64,000 nucleotides of DNA from Portulaca oleracea (GCA_029582165.1 CM055872.1:25398243-25462242), one strand, 5' to 3'. Positions 12,319 through 24,109 are shown, counted from the first letter of the stretch. Numbers and translations: made by a program. The notes: generated from the letters alone by a model not told the origin.

Positions 12319-12720
12319 CTATACGAGAGAACAACAGAAAAATTAACAAATAAATAATTAACAACAAATGGCATGAAATTGAAATATACAAATTCACGTG
12401 CTAACCTGTGTTGTACAGTACGTTGTGGATTAATCGTTCATAATTAAGGAAAACAAAAACTGAAAACAAAACATACGTATTTCTCAAGCGATGGGGACTG
12501 AGGGGCAACATAACACATGCTAAAAACAAAAAAGGAGGGCTTGAATATCTTCATAGATATTGTGGATATTATACACTTTCAATCCTTTTAAATTATCGAT
12601 AATGCTAAATTGTAATCTTCCGATATTTTTCACCATGTAAATCCAATGTATCATGCAAAATTTTATGAAAAAAATTGTAACATGCAAATACATGCTAAAA
12701 TATATTGATATGGTATATAT

Positions 12721-13417
12721 CAAAAAATTACTTAGAGGTACTCTAACTTTTGGTGAAATGTTTTTCGGGTGCCCCAACTTTTCAAAACTAATTTTGGGGT
12801 ACCCTTACTTTTAGGATTAGAAATTACTAGGTGAATTTTCGGCCAATGATTTAAATTCACCGGTGAGTTTAAGGCGGGAAATTGATTAAGGTTTTTTTTT
12901 GGACGAAAATGCCCTTTGTATGTTAGAAAACAAACAAAAAAAACAAAGGTCATTAATAACACCCCCCCACTCCAATCAAAATGTGGTGATTTCAGTTGCA
13001 AAAAACGAGTTCAAAAACGAAATTGAGATATAAATTTTGGGGTTCACTTGGTGATTTTGGGGGTCAATTGAGATATAATTTTGAAAATGAATTTGGGATA
13101 TAAAAGGAATTTGGGTTCTGGGTTGTAGTTTAGCTAATTAGGGTTTAGGGTTTTGGGATTAAGGTTTTGGGTTTTTCGGTTAGTTGAGGTAATTAGGGTT
13201 ATGGGTCTGGTTTAATTAGGGTTTAGGGCATTATAGTCAATCTCTGTCAAAATTAGGGGTATTTCGGTCAGTTTATCTAATCAATCGGAGTTTCGCCGGA
13301 AATTCACCTAGTAATTTATAATCCTAAAAGTAAGGGTACCCCAAAATTAGTTTTGAAAAGTTGGGGTATCAAAAAATTGTTTCTTTAAAAATAAGGGTAC
13401 CTCTAAGTAATTTTTTG
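12721..13417. mobile_element. Mutator-like element (MULE/MITE), family M1
   Basis: 697 bp with terminal inverted repeats of about 115-120 bp. Both ends read inward as CAAAAAATTACTTAGAGGTA. The element is flanked by a perfect 9-bp target duplication, GGTATATAT, at 12712-12720 and 13418-13426, as expected for Mutator-type insertion. The inverted repeats share the inner block AACTAATTTTGGGGTACCC and TTACTAGGTGAATTT. The interior is non-coding with repeats of the kind TTAGGGTTTAGGG. Confidence 0.9.
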
Positions 13418-13445
13418 GGTATATATTGATAGTACTTTTTGAAAA

Positions 13446-13809
13446 GAAATTTTGGACGCTAATATACTGAACTTTTGGGGTATTGGACAATAATGCACCG
13501 AACTTTGACCTTGAACAATAATGCACTGAACTTTAGGGGGTATTAGACAATAATGCACTCGAGACAATTTCGACGACGACGAACTTGTTGACAATCTTAC
13601 GTGACAGACCGAGAAGACAAATATTTTTGGACCAATTCATCTCATCCACCAGCTACATAGGATTTCACCAAGTTAGTCATTGCCAAAATCATATTGAGTG
13701 CATTATTGTCCAACGCCCCTCAAAGTACAGTGTATTATTGTCCAAGGTCAAAGTTCAGTGCATTATTGTCCAATACCCCAAAAGTTCAGTATATTAGAAT
13801 CCAAAACCC
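13446..13809. mobile_element. Mutator-like MITE, family M2
   Basis: 364 bp. Inverted termini share CTAATATACTGAACTTTTGG and internal subrepeats GGACAATAATGCACTGAACT in both arms. Flanks are TTTTGAAAA (13437-13445) and TTTCGAAAA (13810-13818), a 9-bp target duplication with one mismatch. The same family recurs in each unit of the tandem array (53372-53928, 57446-58001, 61498-62053). No coding frame. Confidence 0.82.
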
Positions 13810-13934
13810 TTTCGAAAACTAACCTGCTTGTATTTGCAGGTTTGCCGAGAATTCAATAATTGCTTTAAGTGTTAATAGTTGACAGATTGGAAGAGAATGA
13901 ACGATGTTTCGATGTTTATATATTAGGTCTGGAG

Positions 13935-14378
13935 TAGACATGGGCAATGGGTCGGGGACCCGCCCGGCCCGGGTTAAGGCCGCATTTTTTGAAGGCGACC
14001 GGCGGCCGAAAGACCGGGGCCTCGAAGAATGGACGGCCGGGCCGCCAGGGCATGACCGGATCACCGCCACCGACCCGCTAATATAAATGAAAAAAAGAAA
14101 TCCAGAAATTGGGTCGGCTTGACCCGCTTGACCCGGCCCGGCCCGACCCGCTCAATGCCTAAGTCTAAAATGCATGGAGAATTCAATAATAAAAAAAAAT
14201 CCAGGTTGCACAATTACTGGCCCGCTGACCCGGCCCGCGGCCCGTCGGGTCAGGGCTCGGGCCGACACTACTTGACCCAAAGGACGGGCTAGGATCGGGT
14301 TGGCGGGTCACAAATTTTCGGCCCGCCTGACCCGACCCTCGGCCCGGCCCGACCCGACCCGCTCAATGTCCAGGTCTA
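13935..14378. mobile_element. GC-rich hAT-like non-autonomous element
   Basis: About 444 bp, strikingly GC-rich in an AT-rich setting, built from runs such as GACCCGGCCCGGCCCGACCC. The ends are imperfect inverted repeats: TAGACATGGGCAATGGGTCG at the left and, read inward, TAGACCTGGACATTGAGCGG at the right. TAGA...GGGC termini fit hAT-type elements. The 8-bp flanks (GTCTGGAG, GTTAGAAG) match at only five positions, so the target duplication is not proven. Confidence 0.55.
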
Positions 14379-14385
14379 GTTAGAA

Positions 14386-14490
14386 GGTAGAGTCCTAATT
14401 AGATTTGGGGGGAGGTAGAGTCCTAATTAGATTTGGGTGAGAGGTAGTGTTCGAATTAGATTTGGGTTGGAGTTAGACTCCATGGGAAGT
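14386..14490. repeat. Short direct repeat, about 28-30 bp x 3
   Basis: Three successive copies of a block reading GGTAGAGTCCTAATTAGATTTGGG, the third diverged (GGTAGTGTTCGAATTAGA), followed by a partial fourth. No coding. Confidence 0.7.
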
Positions 14491-14989
14491 AGATTTCTAA
14501 TTAGATATGGTAGACTCTTAATCTGATTAGACTTCTTGTTTATTATTTTTTAGATCGATTTTTTTATGATTATTTCATGGGCGAGAATTTTTTATTGTAT
14601 TTTTAAATCGATTTTTTTCTTTAATATGATTGGCTAATAACCCCTACAATCACTCTGGCTTGAATATTTCAAATTTCAAATATCAAATATATTACTTTTA
14701 TATTATTATAAATAAATTATGTGAGTTTTATAAAAAAAATTTAAATATAAATTATCTAAAGTAAGTCATATTCTTTTGAGTGGTAAGGTAATGTAAGGCA
14801 TAGGCGGATCTAGACTTCCAAATTAGGGGTGTCCACTTACACTAATAACCATCATATATTTGAAAGAGAAAGTTACAAAAACTGTCAAATACTTCGATAG
14901 TCAACTATTACAATTGGCCAATGTGTGGTTTCATTTTTATGATATCGACACAAGATAGACTCATTGGTAATTGAGTCAAATACTTCCTT
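14491..14989. other. AT-rich intergenic sequence
   Basis: No gene or element boundary recognised. The stretch near 14640-14760 is very AT-rich with TATTATTATAAATAAATTA-type sequence. Confidence 0.5.
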
Positions 14990-15213
14990 CTATATATAAT
15001 ACACTAAACAATCATTCAAAAAATCATTACACATTCGATTGCAAAGTCTACATAAGCAAACAAGTAACAACATAACCAAAACGCGACATCTTTCTTTTTT
15101 GCTATATTCTAACCATGTCCTATAATTAACAAACCATTTACGATTAAAATGACGAACCATTCCACCAATCAATTTGTTTGGATGGATCACGATTAGTCAT
15201 GGTGCAGTTGTAC
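14990..15213 (-). pseudogene. TTF-zinc-finger/hAT-type transposase pseudogene, downstream part
   Basis: The minus-strand frame reads IHPNKLIGGMVRHFNRKWF and VNYRTWLEYSKKERC. This matches the pattern IGG..R.F...WF....WLEYS known from plant TTF-type zinc finger proteins related to hAT transposases. It is the downstream continuation of the segment at 51873-52100; the two are separated by the 36.7-kb element A. The joined reading is out of phase and contains stops, so it was already a pseudogene or decayed afterwards. Confidence 0.7.
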
Positions 15214-16622
15214 TGATAAGTGTATTATATATATATATGTGATCTTGGATTATTTAGAGTTAATTTGAGTGATTTTGGATATGAATGTATTATTTTTATA
15301 CTCGAATTCTCTATATTATGCTTGGTTGGAGTTTGGTATAGTTTTGTAGGAATTTGGAGTGATTTGGATCAAATCAAGCTCAAAGCCAAGTCAAAGAAGT
15401 CCAAGTAGATCACAAAAGATGAGAGAGATCCACCCCAAGGCTCAAACTCGAGCCCAAAACATCATTGGATACCGTTAGGCACCAACACGGGTGCAATCTT
15501 GCCCAACACGACCCGTGTCAGGGTCCAGAGAATAGAAAAGTTGGAAAACACCTTCACCACGACCCGTGTCAAGACACCACGGACCTTGGTGAAGTAACAC
15601 GGTCCGTGGTGTGGGATGTTATTGCAAAATGTCGTTTCAACTTCGTTTTAATGCTATATAATTGATGTATCCGGCTGTTTTTGCTATCATTCACTCTCAT
15701 TCATCATCATATTCATCTCTACATTCATTCATCCCTTCATCCACAATTCCATCTAAGTTCATCCTTAGTTGAAGATTGGGAGTTTGTTGAGTTTGAAGAT
15801 TGATTCTCAAGAAATCCTTTGAAGTGGAGGAGCAAAAGTCCCCAGCGATCACCATTCAAGCGAGGAACGATTTCCATCTCAATTTACTTCTCTTTCTTTC
15901 AGATTTCATGCTTTCTAGAGTAGATTTTCATATGTTTTGTGTTTTGAACATGAGTAGTGAGTAGTTTCTTTTAGTTTGGGGGATAAACCCTTATTAGTTT
16001 CTCTTATGGATTGAGTATTGTTGGATTGAACAAATATGTTAATCTAGTTTGATTACATTTTATTTAACCTTTGATTATGTATGTCATTGTTTTTGATTGG
16101 TCATCAAGAATATGGATTTAGATTGTTGATTAAAGTACCAAACGGAAAAATTTGATAATCGGAACCCTTAGGATTAAACTAATTATGAAGTGAACTAGAC
16201 ATAGAAGACTTTGTAATTAGGGGTCATTGGATAATTTGATCTTTAACTTAGATAAAATTGAAATAACCACGAAAGTAGATGATTGATTTTACTAAGCAAT
16301 TCGTTTCATTGCCAAAAGCTTGCTACAGAAAAATTTATGCGATTATCGACCCTAAAATGTACCAAATTAGTAACTTACATGTTCAATCCACTTGTTTGAT
16401 TCATAGAGTTACTTAGATTTTTTCCCCTAAACGCCTTTTTCATATTGATTTATCAAGGAAATTGTGTGAATATTGGCTAGATTAGCTATTTGTTAGTGAA
16501 TAGAATTACTTATAAATTGATCCCATTCAAAACCCGACCGGTTTAGCAATCACCTAGGAGGCTAGTTTGGTGCGTAATTAGCAAAGTCCTTGTGGGATCG
16601 GCCTTGATACTTGCTACACGTG
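15214..16622 (+). repeat. Element A 5' LTR, main part
   Basis: Starts TGATAAGTGTAT. It aligns throughout with 40465-41467 and 51459-51872. It contains palindromic CACGG/CCGTG motifs around 15540-15610 (for example CACGGTCCGTGGTG) and a TATA-like GCTATATAATTG near 15650. The LTR stops at CTACACGTG where element B has inserted. The last 24 bp resume at 30172. Confidence 0.9.
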
Positions 16623-18110
16623 TGTTTAGACCCAATTTTGTGTCTAAATACCGCCAAAATCCTTAGGCTTTTAACTCGTTTCGTGGTTTGATTTCATAGC
16701 TTTTAATGTGTTTTTGGTTATTTTGTAGATTTTGGAGTTTTCACTGAAAACGTAGCAAAACGGGCCTTTTTTTATAGCATTCTTGGTGATTTCCCGAGCC
16801 GAGCCGGACCGGAAACCGAGGCGGAGTCGACCCGGGACCACACTCCCGACCTTTGGTGCCAATTAGTGAAGTAACGAATGCTACAACCTTCGGATCATGC
16901 GTTACATGCTTCGGAAAGAAGGAAGAACAAAGGGAAGGGAGCCGAGCTAGACTGTGGCCACGGTCAAGTTGATCGTAGCCACGGTGGGTTCATGACTTGT
17001 CTAAGGGAAGAAGTGGTCGAGCAAGACCGTGGCCACGGTCTTGGGAGACCGTAGCCACGACGGTGCGAAGGAGCGAAAACTTGTCTGCCCTAAATCGCCA
17101 TACATATTTCGCTGGACAGAACGAGTCCGTGACTACAGTCTCCTTGACCGTGGCCACGGTCTCCCTATGTCCTGCGCGTGTTTTCGGCTTGAAGTGCTGC
17201 GTTTTGGCCAACAGTTTTGCCTTGTATATATACTCCTTGTTGACGATTTCTTAGGGGGGCATCTAGGGTTAGACATAGACATTATTTCAGCTTGAAATTA
17301 GTGGATTTTAGAGGGAGATTAGTGAGAGATTAATCTAGGGTTTTGGAGATTTGTGTTTATTATTGAAGATTTGGGGATTCAATCAATTGAAGGATTGTTG
17401 GATCATCTTTTATTGCTTTCTATTGTTCATCTACAACACTTTGATAAGTATTCTCTTCCCTTAACTCTTTTATTAATTACCTTGCTAATTACTTTGCTTG
17501 TTCTTAATTGTTTTGCTTGCTATTTCATTGTTCTTGCTTGTTTATGGTTGTTTGATGTTAGAAATCATGTTTAGGTTTGGTTTGGATGTTGTTAGCTTAG
17601 TTGGTATCATGATTAGTGGCTAGAAACCCTATGGGTTAGGGGGTAATTAAAGGTGTGAATGGGTGATTAGGTTTGGGTTAGCAATATTAGTGAGTAATTA
17701 GTTGGGAAATCAATTTCCCACTCCTATCCTTCCCTCAAGTGGGGTGTATTTGGGTGCGAAAGCATCCCGAATACATCCAACACTTGTGTTGGAAGGTAGG
17801 AAGTGGGATAGTTAGTATTCTAGTTCGCGAAAGCGAATAGAAACTAACTAGGAAATTCCGTTTCATTAACCCCCCGGGTCTGTCGATGGACTTTGGGGAA
17901 GTTAATCCGGACTATCCTTGAAAGAGGAAGCCTGATGGGTATTTTCCATTCCTTGACCGACCTTAGATTTCTTTGTTGCGTTGTGCTCTTTTCAAACCGA
18001 TATCCTTACCTTAGCAATCTCGACCCGACCATTGACCTAGTTCCTATGACCAAGGCTGCCAGCTCCCTAAGAGAGAACGACAAAACCGAGATCTTACAAA
18101 CCACGTTACA
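16623..18110 (+). repeat. Element B 5' LTR (B1)
   Basis: 1488 bp, TGTTTAGACCCAATTTTG to CACGTTACA. It carries two exact copies of the 16-bp palindrome GACCGTGGCCACGGTC (17025-17040 and 17146-17161) and diverged copies near 16957. A TATA-like TATATATACT lies at about 17224-17233. Relative to the other two LTR copies it lacks 103 bp between two ATTTTC direct repeats, near 17942. Confidence 0.92.
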
Positions 18111-18115
18111 CAAAA

Positions 18116-18133
18116 TGGCGCCGTTGCCGGGGA
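18116..18133 (+). promoter_or_regulatory. Primer binding site of element B (tRNA-Asp)
   Basis: TGGCGCCGTTGCCGGGGA is the exact complement of the 3' end of plant tRNA-Asp (known from Athila-like elements). It lies 5 nt after the 5' LTR. Confidence 0.9.
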
Positions 18134-19297
18134 GCCAGCGCCCCTAGTTTTAGTTTCTTGGTCTTTGGTTAATTGAGTTTGCGTTCACGCTAGAAATCAG
18201 TTTGTGCCAATCCAAATGAATTTGATGCTTCTACCGGTTCTTGTTGGTGCATGTAGGTAGGCCCTAATGTTCTACCGAGCATCGTAGGAGGCTTCAAGTC
18301 CTAATGGGTGAAGTCCAAGCTGATTCACCCCGTACCCTTCTATCATATGCTGTTCCATCATCGGGTACGGGAGGCAATCCTATCATCCTACCGCCACTAC
18401 CACCCACCGCAACATTCGAGTTCAAACCATGCCTGCTGGACGCTTTTGAGAGAAACCAATTCTATGGAGATGGCTTCGAGGATCCTATCGATCATATTAG
18501 AAGATTTGAAGGCCGGATTGGTTTTATGCATATGCCAGAGGTATCTTCGGAGTTTTTGAAATTGAAGCTTTTCCCTCTCACCTTGGGAGGAAAAGCTAAG
18601 ATGTGGCTCGACATTTGTCGACCCGGTACATATACTACTTGGGATGCATTGAGCCAGGATTTTCTTCACCATTTCTTTCCGGTTGATGAGACGCATAGGC
18701 TTCGACAAGCTATCTTGAATTTTAAGCAAGAGCCGGGAGAAACTCTTTTCGATTCATGGGCAAGGTTTAAACTTCTTCAAAGGCGATGTCCACATCACAA
18801 TCTTTCGGATTGGTTATTGTTACCTCAGTTTTACCATGGGCTTCAAGACGTTCTTAAAGACTCAATTGATATTGCATCGGGAGGAATGTTCCTTATAAAG
18901 ACCGAGCATCAAGCAAATGTTTTCCTTCACGAGCTATTTCAACATTCTCCTTCTTGGGGAAGCCGTCGGAGTTTAGGAAGTAGAGGCTATTCCTTGGAGA
19001 GCGAACCTACTATCAAATTCCTTGTGGGCGTCGTCCAAGAGATGCAACAAAAGATGGTATCTAATGGAACAACCAACCAATTGGGAATCATGCAGGAGAC
19101 CCAACCCTCCACCCAAAACATCCAATATCTCTCACCAAACCACCAAAACCAAGAAGTTTGGCAACCCACTTATCACCAACCTACCCCTCAACTTCAAGAA
19201 CCCCAACCATCTCAAGAGTCCAACATAGAGAAGTTGCTGAAGTAAATTGTTGAAAATCAAGAGAATGATAGGGCTCGCCTCGAGAACATTGAAAATC

Positions 19298-20220
19298 TGA
19301 AGAGGTCCGGGTTCCTTTCTCCTCTCTGGTGACTACCGCCAAGCGAACCGCTTCGTCCAACTCGAGCCTCGAGTTGCAATTTTCGGTCACTTCGGGAGCT
19401 GGGAGGCTAGTCTCGGCCATCCGATGGATGGGCCCCGGGGCTCCTTAGGGAGTGGCCCGCTCACAACACCGACCCCGGAGGCCTCGGGACTGGACCGGGC
19501 CGTCTCGAGACTAGAGCATAGAAGGTATCGGGGTGTGAGTGTTTAAAACCCCCGGGATTAATAAAAACCAGGGCACAACCGCGACCATCAGAGAGCTAGC
19601 TCGACCGAGCCAACTCCTGGCTCACCCGAGCAATGCTTCTGCCCGAGCTGTTCCTTTTGCTCGCCCGAGCAGCGTTTCTGTCAAGCTGTCATCTTGCGCA
19701 CAACCACGCATCCAGAAGACCTGCTCGCCCGAGCCTTCCTCCTGCTCGCCCGAGCTGAACCTGCCGAGATGTGCGACACGACTCACGACGATCGACGACA
19801 GTAAGGCCCGCCGCCCAGTTCCTTTTGCTCGCCCGAGCCGGCGTTCTGGAAGACACCTTTTTTACGCTGTTTTGGCTTAATTTTGGGTTTAGTATAAATA
19901 ACTTGTTATTATACTTCTCCAGACACTTTTTTGACTGATTAATGAGTATGCTTATGCATTGCTTAGGGTTTCTCCCTTCCTTCTAAAATCTTGCTTTACT
20001 TTATCCATTGATTAATGGTGGTGTTTGCAAGTCATCTCTTTATTGATCATTTGGTGGAATCATCCTTTATGATGGTCATGGTGGGATGCTAGGCCTTTGG
20101 TGGTGGAGTTTCCTTTATCCAAGGTCATATCTAAATCCTTTGGGCGATCAAGCTCTTATTCGATTGTGAATCAAGTCTCTCAAGCTAGTCCATCAATCTT
20201 TCCCATCACGCCACGCTCCA
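19298..20220 (+). repeat. Element C 5' LTR
   Basis: 923 bp, TGAAGAGGTCCGGG to CACGCCACGCTCCA. It contains several copies of GCTCGCCCGAGC-like palindromes between 19600 and 19850 and a TATA box TATAAATA at 19893-19900. It is paired with 24925-25846. Confidence 0.92.
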
Positions 20221-20222
20221 AT

Positions 20223-20234
20223 TGGTATCAGAGC
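20223..20234 (+). promoter_or_regulatory. Primer binding site of element C (initiator tRNA-Met)
   Basis: TGGTATCAGAGC, the standard complement to plant initiator tRNA-Met, two bases after the LTR end. Confidence 0.92.
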
Positions 20235-20571
20235 ACAAGGTTATTCATCTAGCTTGAGTTTTCCATTGTTCTTGCTAGTTTGTTCTCTATTGTTGGAATT
20301 TTGGTATTTTGATTGAAATATTGGTGTTCCCCAACCCTTGTGACTCCAAGTGTGTTGGAGAAATTGTTATTGCTATTGTGTTTGTTGATTTTGATGCATA
20401 TTGGAGCTTTGAGGAAGAGTTGGAAAATTTGTGCACACAAGGTGTTCGATAAAATGCCCAAGTAAGAAAAACACAAAGAACCCTTAACCAAACACAAGCC
20501 AACTACAAGAAAACCCCCAAACTCCACAAAATATCCCCAAACACAATCCGTCCCATACCTTTTCCCTCGAC

Positions 20572-21905
20572 ATGGAAGGTCACGATGACTCCGATCGAGA
20601 GGAACCTAGCTACCGGGGTAGCCCTCAACTTCGGGTCCTCGAGAATCGACTTGCCACCCATGACGAACAATTCTCCTCCATCAATCGAACCCTTAATGCC
20701 ATCATGGCCCCGTTGGATAACCTCGCCCTAGAGCGTCCGGTTCCGCCTCGAGTTGAACGTCCGAGGCGTACACAAAGCCCAGTCCATCCTCCTCCAAACT
20801 TTGAGTCGAGTGACGATGCTAGAGGCTCTCCACGACGCCGAATTCGCCGGAATGTGCATGAACAACCCCCTCGAGATGATTTCCAGGACATAAAAATTGA
20901 CATTCCCGAATTCCACGGTTCCACTGATCCAGACGACTACATCGAATGGACCCAATTGATGGATAGGATCGTCGAAACCAAGGAGTATGATGAGGAGAAG
21001 GCTTATAAGATCGCAAGTTTGAAACTTACCAAGGCCGCTTCGCTTTGGTTCGAGAATATGAAATCGCAACGGGCTCGAGAAGGGAAGGTGAGAATTTCCA
21101 CTTGGACCCATCTTAAGCAAGTGATGAATCACCGTTTTTTACCAAGCACTTACCGTCATGACAATCTGAAAAGGGCCTATGCCCTAACTCAAGCGCGCAT
21201 TTAACCGTTGGAGAGTACATATCTGAATTCGAGCAACTTCTTATCAAAAGTGGCCTCCAGGAACCTGAAGATCAAACCATGATGCGTTTTTTGAATGGCT
21301 TGGATCCCACCATCGCTAAAAGGGTCGAGATCCAACCTTACTATTCACTGGATGAGTTGTTTAGCTTGGCCCTTCGGGTTGAACGACGTCGGAAAGAAAG
21401 GACTCTCGCCAAGTCTACTTCACGCAACTATTTTCCACCGCCAAATCGACCTCCTTTTCAATCGGCCACCCCCAAACCTAGTGAGACACCCAAGTTCCCT
21501 GCGACACCCTGAACTGACAAAGGGAAGGGACTTGTTGTGGCGTCTCCTACGGGGACCACTCGACTTGTGGAAGGAAAGAAATGCTTCAAGTGCCATGGAT
21601 ATGGCCACTTCCAGGCCGATTGTCCAAACCGGCGGACCTTGACTCTCAAGGAGGTTCAGGACATTGACGAGGAATTGCAAGGAGCCCCGGATGAGCCTGA
21701 ATTTGTTTTCGAGGATGCATACACTAGTGAGGAAGGAGAAACCGCGGCTGTTTCACGTGACCAAGGAGACGCTCTTGTCTTGAGGCGAGCTTTGCATGTT
21801 CAAGAAGTCCCTCTTGACAGAGCCCAGCGGGAGACTATATTCCAAACACGATGCTTAGTTGGGGGCAAGGTGTGCGAGCTCATCATCGACGGGAAGTCTG
21901 ACTAA
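20572..21905 (+). pseudogene. Element C gag and start of protease
   Basis: The frame opens at MEGHDDSDREEPSYRG and shows a capsid domain (DIKIDIPEFHGSTDPDDYIEW, ASLWFENMKSQRAREGKVRI, MNHRFLPSTYRHDNLKRAY). A frameshift follows at about 21200, and a TGA at 21510 interrupts the next frame. The zinc knuckle CFKCHGYGHFQADC (CX2CX4HX4C) lies at about 21582-21625. The protease active-site region reads CELIIDG and then shifts frame; the continuation NVASTYMVDN is in another frame at about 21910-21940. So both gag and protease are broken. Confidence 0.85.
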
Positions 21906-22112
21906 TGTGGCCTCTACCTATATGGTTGATAACTAGGATTACCCATTGCCACATCCCCGCCCTTATTCACGAAATGGCTCAACGACCGCGACGCATTAAG
22001 GTAACAAATCGTGTCTTAGTGAATTTAACCTTCGCACTAACTACAAGGACTCTATTGTTTGTGATGTTGTCCCCATGAGCGTGTCACATATTGTTGGGTC
22101 GACCGTGGCAAT

Positions 22113-23148
22113 TTGACAAGAAAACCACTCATGACGGATCAAGAATACTTACTCCTTTATCCACGAGGCAAGAGGGTTAAACTCCTTCCACTAGCACCAC
22201 ATGAAATATCACCACCTAAACTCAAGGGAAGTGAGGAGCCCAAACACTTGAGTGAGACACGGGTCGAGCGAGCCCTAAGTAAGGGGAATGCCATTTTTTC
22301 CTTGCTCCTCTTAGAGGCGAACACATGTGAGGAAGTGAAACCTAAACACCCTCTCGTTGCCCCCCTTCTTGTAAAATTTGGAGATGTCTTCCCCGAAGAG
22401 CTCCCCCCGGGTCTACCTCCTATCCGAGGTATTGAGCATCAGATCGACCTTATACCCGGCGCTCCGCTCCCCAACAAGGCGGCATATCGGTGCAACCCGC
22501 AAGAGACAAGGGAGTTACAAAGACAGGTTGACGAGCTTATTTCACGAGGCTATGTTCGAGAGAGTATGAGTCCGCGTCTCGCCCCGCCTCCTGGTTCCGA
22601 AGAAAGATGGTACCTTCAGGATGTGTGTAGATAGCCGAGCCATCAACAATATTACCATCAAGTATCGGTACCCTATACCGAGGCTTGACGACATGCTCGA
22701 TGAACTACATGGCTCCTGTATTTTCTCTAAGATTGACCTACGGAGTGGCTATCATCAAATCCGTATGAAGGAAGGCGATGAATGGAAGACAACGTTCAAG
22801 ACAAAAGGGGGATTATATGAGTGGCTTGTCATGCCATTTGGGCTTTCCAACGCCCCGAGCACATTCATGCGTCTTATGAACGAGATGTTGAGACCCTTTA
22901 TTGGTAAATTCGTCGTGGTTTATTTCGATGATATTCTAGTATATTCGAGGAAGCGAGCATATTATGCATTCGAGCGGGTGTTCGAGGTTTTCATGCAACA
23001 ACAACGCTTTATGGTAAACCGAGAAGTGCGAATTTTGCACTCCCAAGTCACCTTTCTTGGGTATATTGTTTCCAGACGGGTATTTCTATGGACCCTTCAA
23101 GGTGGAGGCCATCCGTTCTTGGACCTCTCCTCTACTATCACGAGGTGA
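22113..23148 (+). pseudogene. Element C reverse transcriptase
   Basis: The N-terminal RT region (PLLVKFGDVFPEELPPGLPP, IEHQIDLIPGAPLPNKAAYR) occupies 22330-22600. The palm follows in a second frame from 22621: [59 protein letters not shown] and the catalytic box [11 protein letters not shown] (about 22915-22947). A frameshift near 22615-22620 separates the two parts, and another lies near 23070. Catalytic Asp residues are intact. Ty3/Gypsy type by sequence and order. Confidence 0.9.
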
Positions 23149-23299
23149 GGAGCTTCCACGTCTTGCTTCATTCTACCGCTTGGTTCATCAAGGGCTTTAG
23201 TACCCTTACCGCCCCATTACCGTGCAGAAGGCGCCTTTGAGTGGACCGAAGCCGAGGAGCTTTTGAGAAGTCAAGTCACAACTTTGTGAGGCTCGTGAC

Positions 23300-24109
23300 T
23301 TGCTCTCCCGATTTCACACAAGCCTTCAAGTTGATTGCAATGCTAGTGGTGTAGGCATTGGGGCCGTGTTGATGCAAAACCAACGCCCTATCGCTTATTT
23401 CGTGAAACTCGGTGGTTCAAGGAGGAACTATTCCACGTATGATAAGGAGTTTTATGCCTCGTTCGCTCTAGATCATCGGGTCACACTATTTGAGGCCGAG
23501 CCGCTTGTCCTTCATTCGCACTACGAGGCGCTCAAATATTTGAATGGACAACACAAGCTTAGCTCCCGGCATGCTAATTGGGTTGAGTTCCTTCAAGGAT
23601 TTAATTTTGTAGCGAAACACAAGAAGGGGAATATAAATGTTGTCGCCGATGCGCTTTCGAGGAGACACTCTCTTCTTTCCGTAGTTGAGGCGAGGGTACT
23701 TGGGTTCCAGCACTTAAAGGAGTTTTATAAGGAGGATGATGACTTTAAATCACACCTCGGTGGTGGTGATGGACCGTATTTGCTACAAGACAGATTTCTC
23801 TTCAAGGGAAACAAATTGTGCGTTCCAAGATGTCCGTTGAGAAAGCTTCTAGTGCGGGAGGTTCATGGAGGTGGACTCGCCGGTCATTTCGGTATCAATA
23901 AGACCACCGACATGTTAAAGGAGCACTTTTATTGGCCGAAGATGGGAGGCGATGTGCAGGACGTGATATCAAAGTGTATTATTTGCCACCATGCCAAAAG
24001 CCGCCCACCAAGGGCTTTATACACCCTTCCGCCCGAATGGTCCGGAGGATTTGAGTATGGACTTCATCAGAGCTCTTACCCGAACCGCGTGGCAAAGATG
24101 CAATCCTAG
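23300..24109 (+). pseudogene. Element C RNase H and integrase zinc finger
   Basis: RNase H begins LQVDCNASGVGIGAVLMQNQ, where the family has Asp in place of Asn, so one catalytic carboxylate appears lost. YSTYDKEFYASF carries the Glu, and VADALSRRHS marks the end of the domain. The integrase HHCC finger follows: VHGGGLAGHFGINKTTDML, EHFYWPKMGGDVQDVISKC and CIIC. The catalytic core starts with MDFI at about 24057, then the frame breaks at 24107. Confidence 0.88.

Noticed and set aside
13130..13230. Telomere-like TTTAGGG-type repeats
   Set aside because: Only a few irregular copies inside the Mutator-like element M1. Not a tandem telomeric array.
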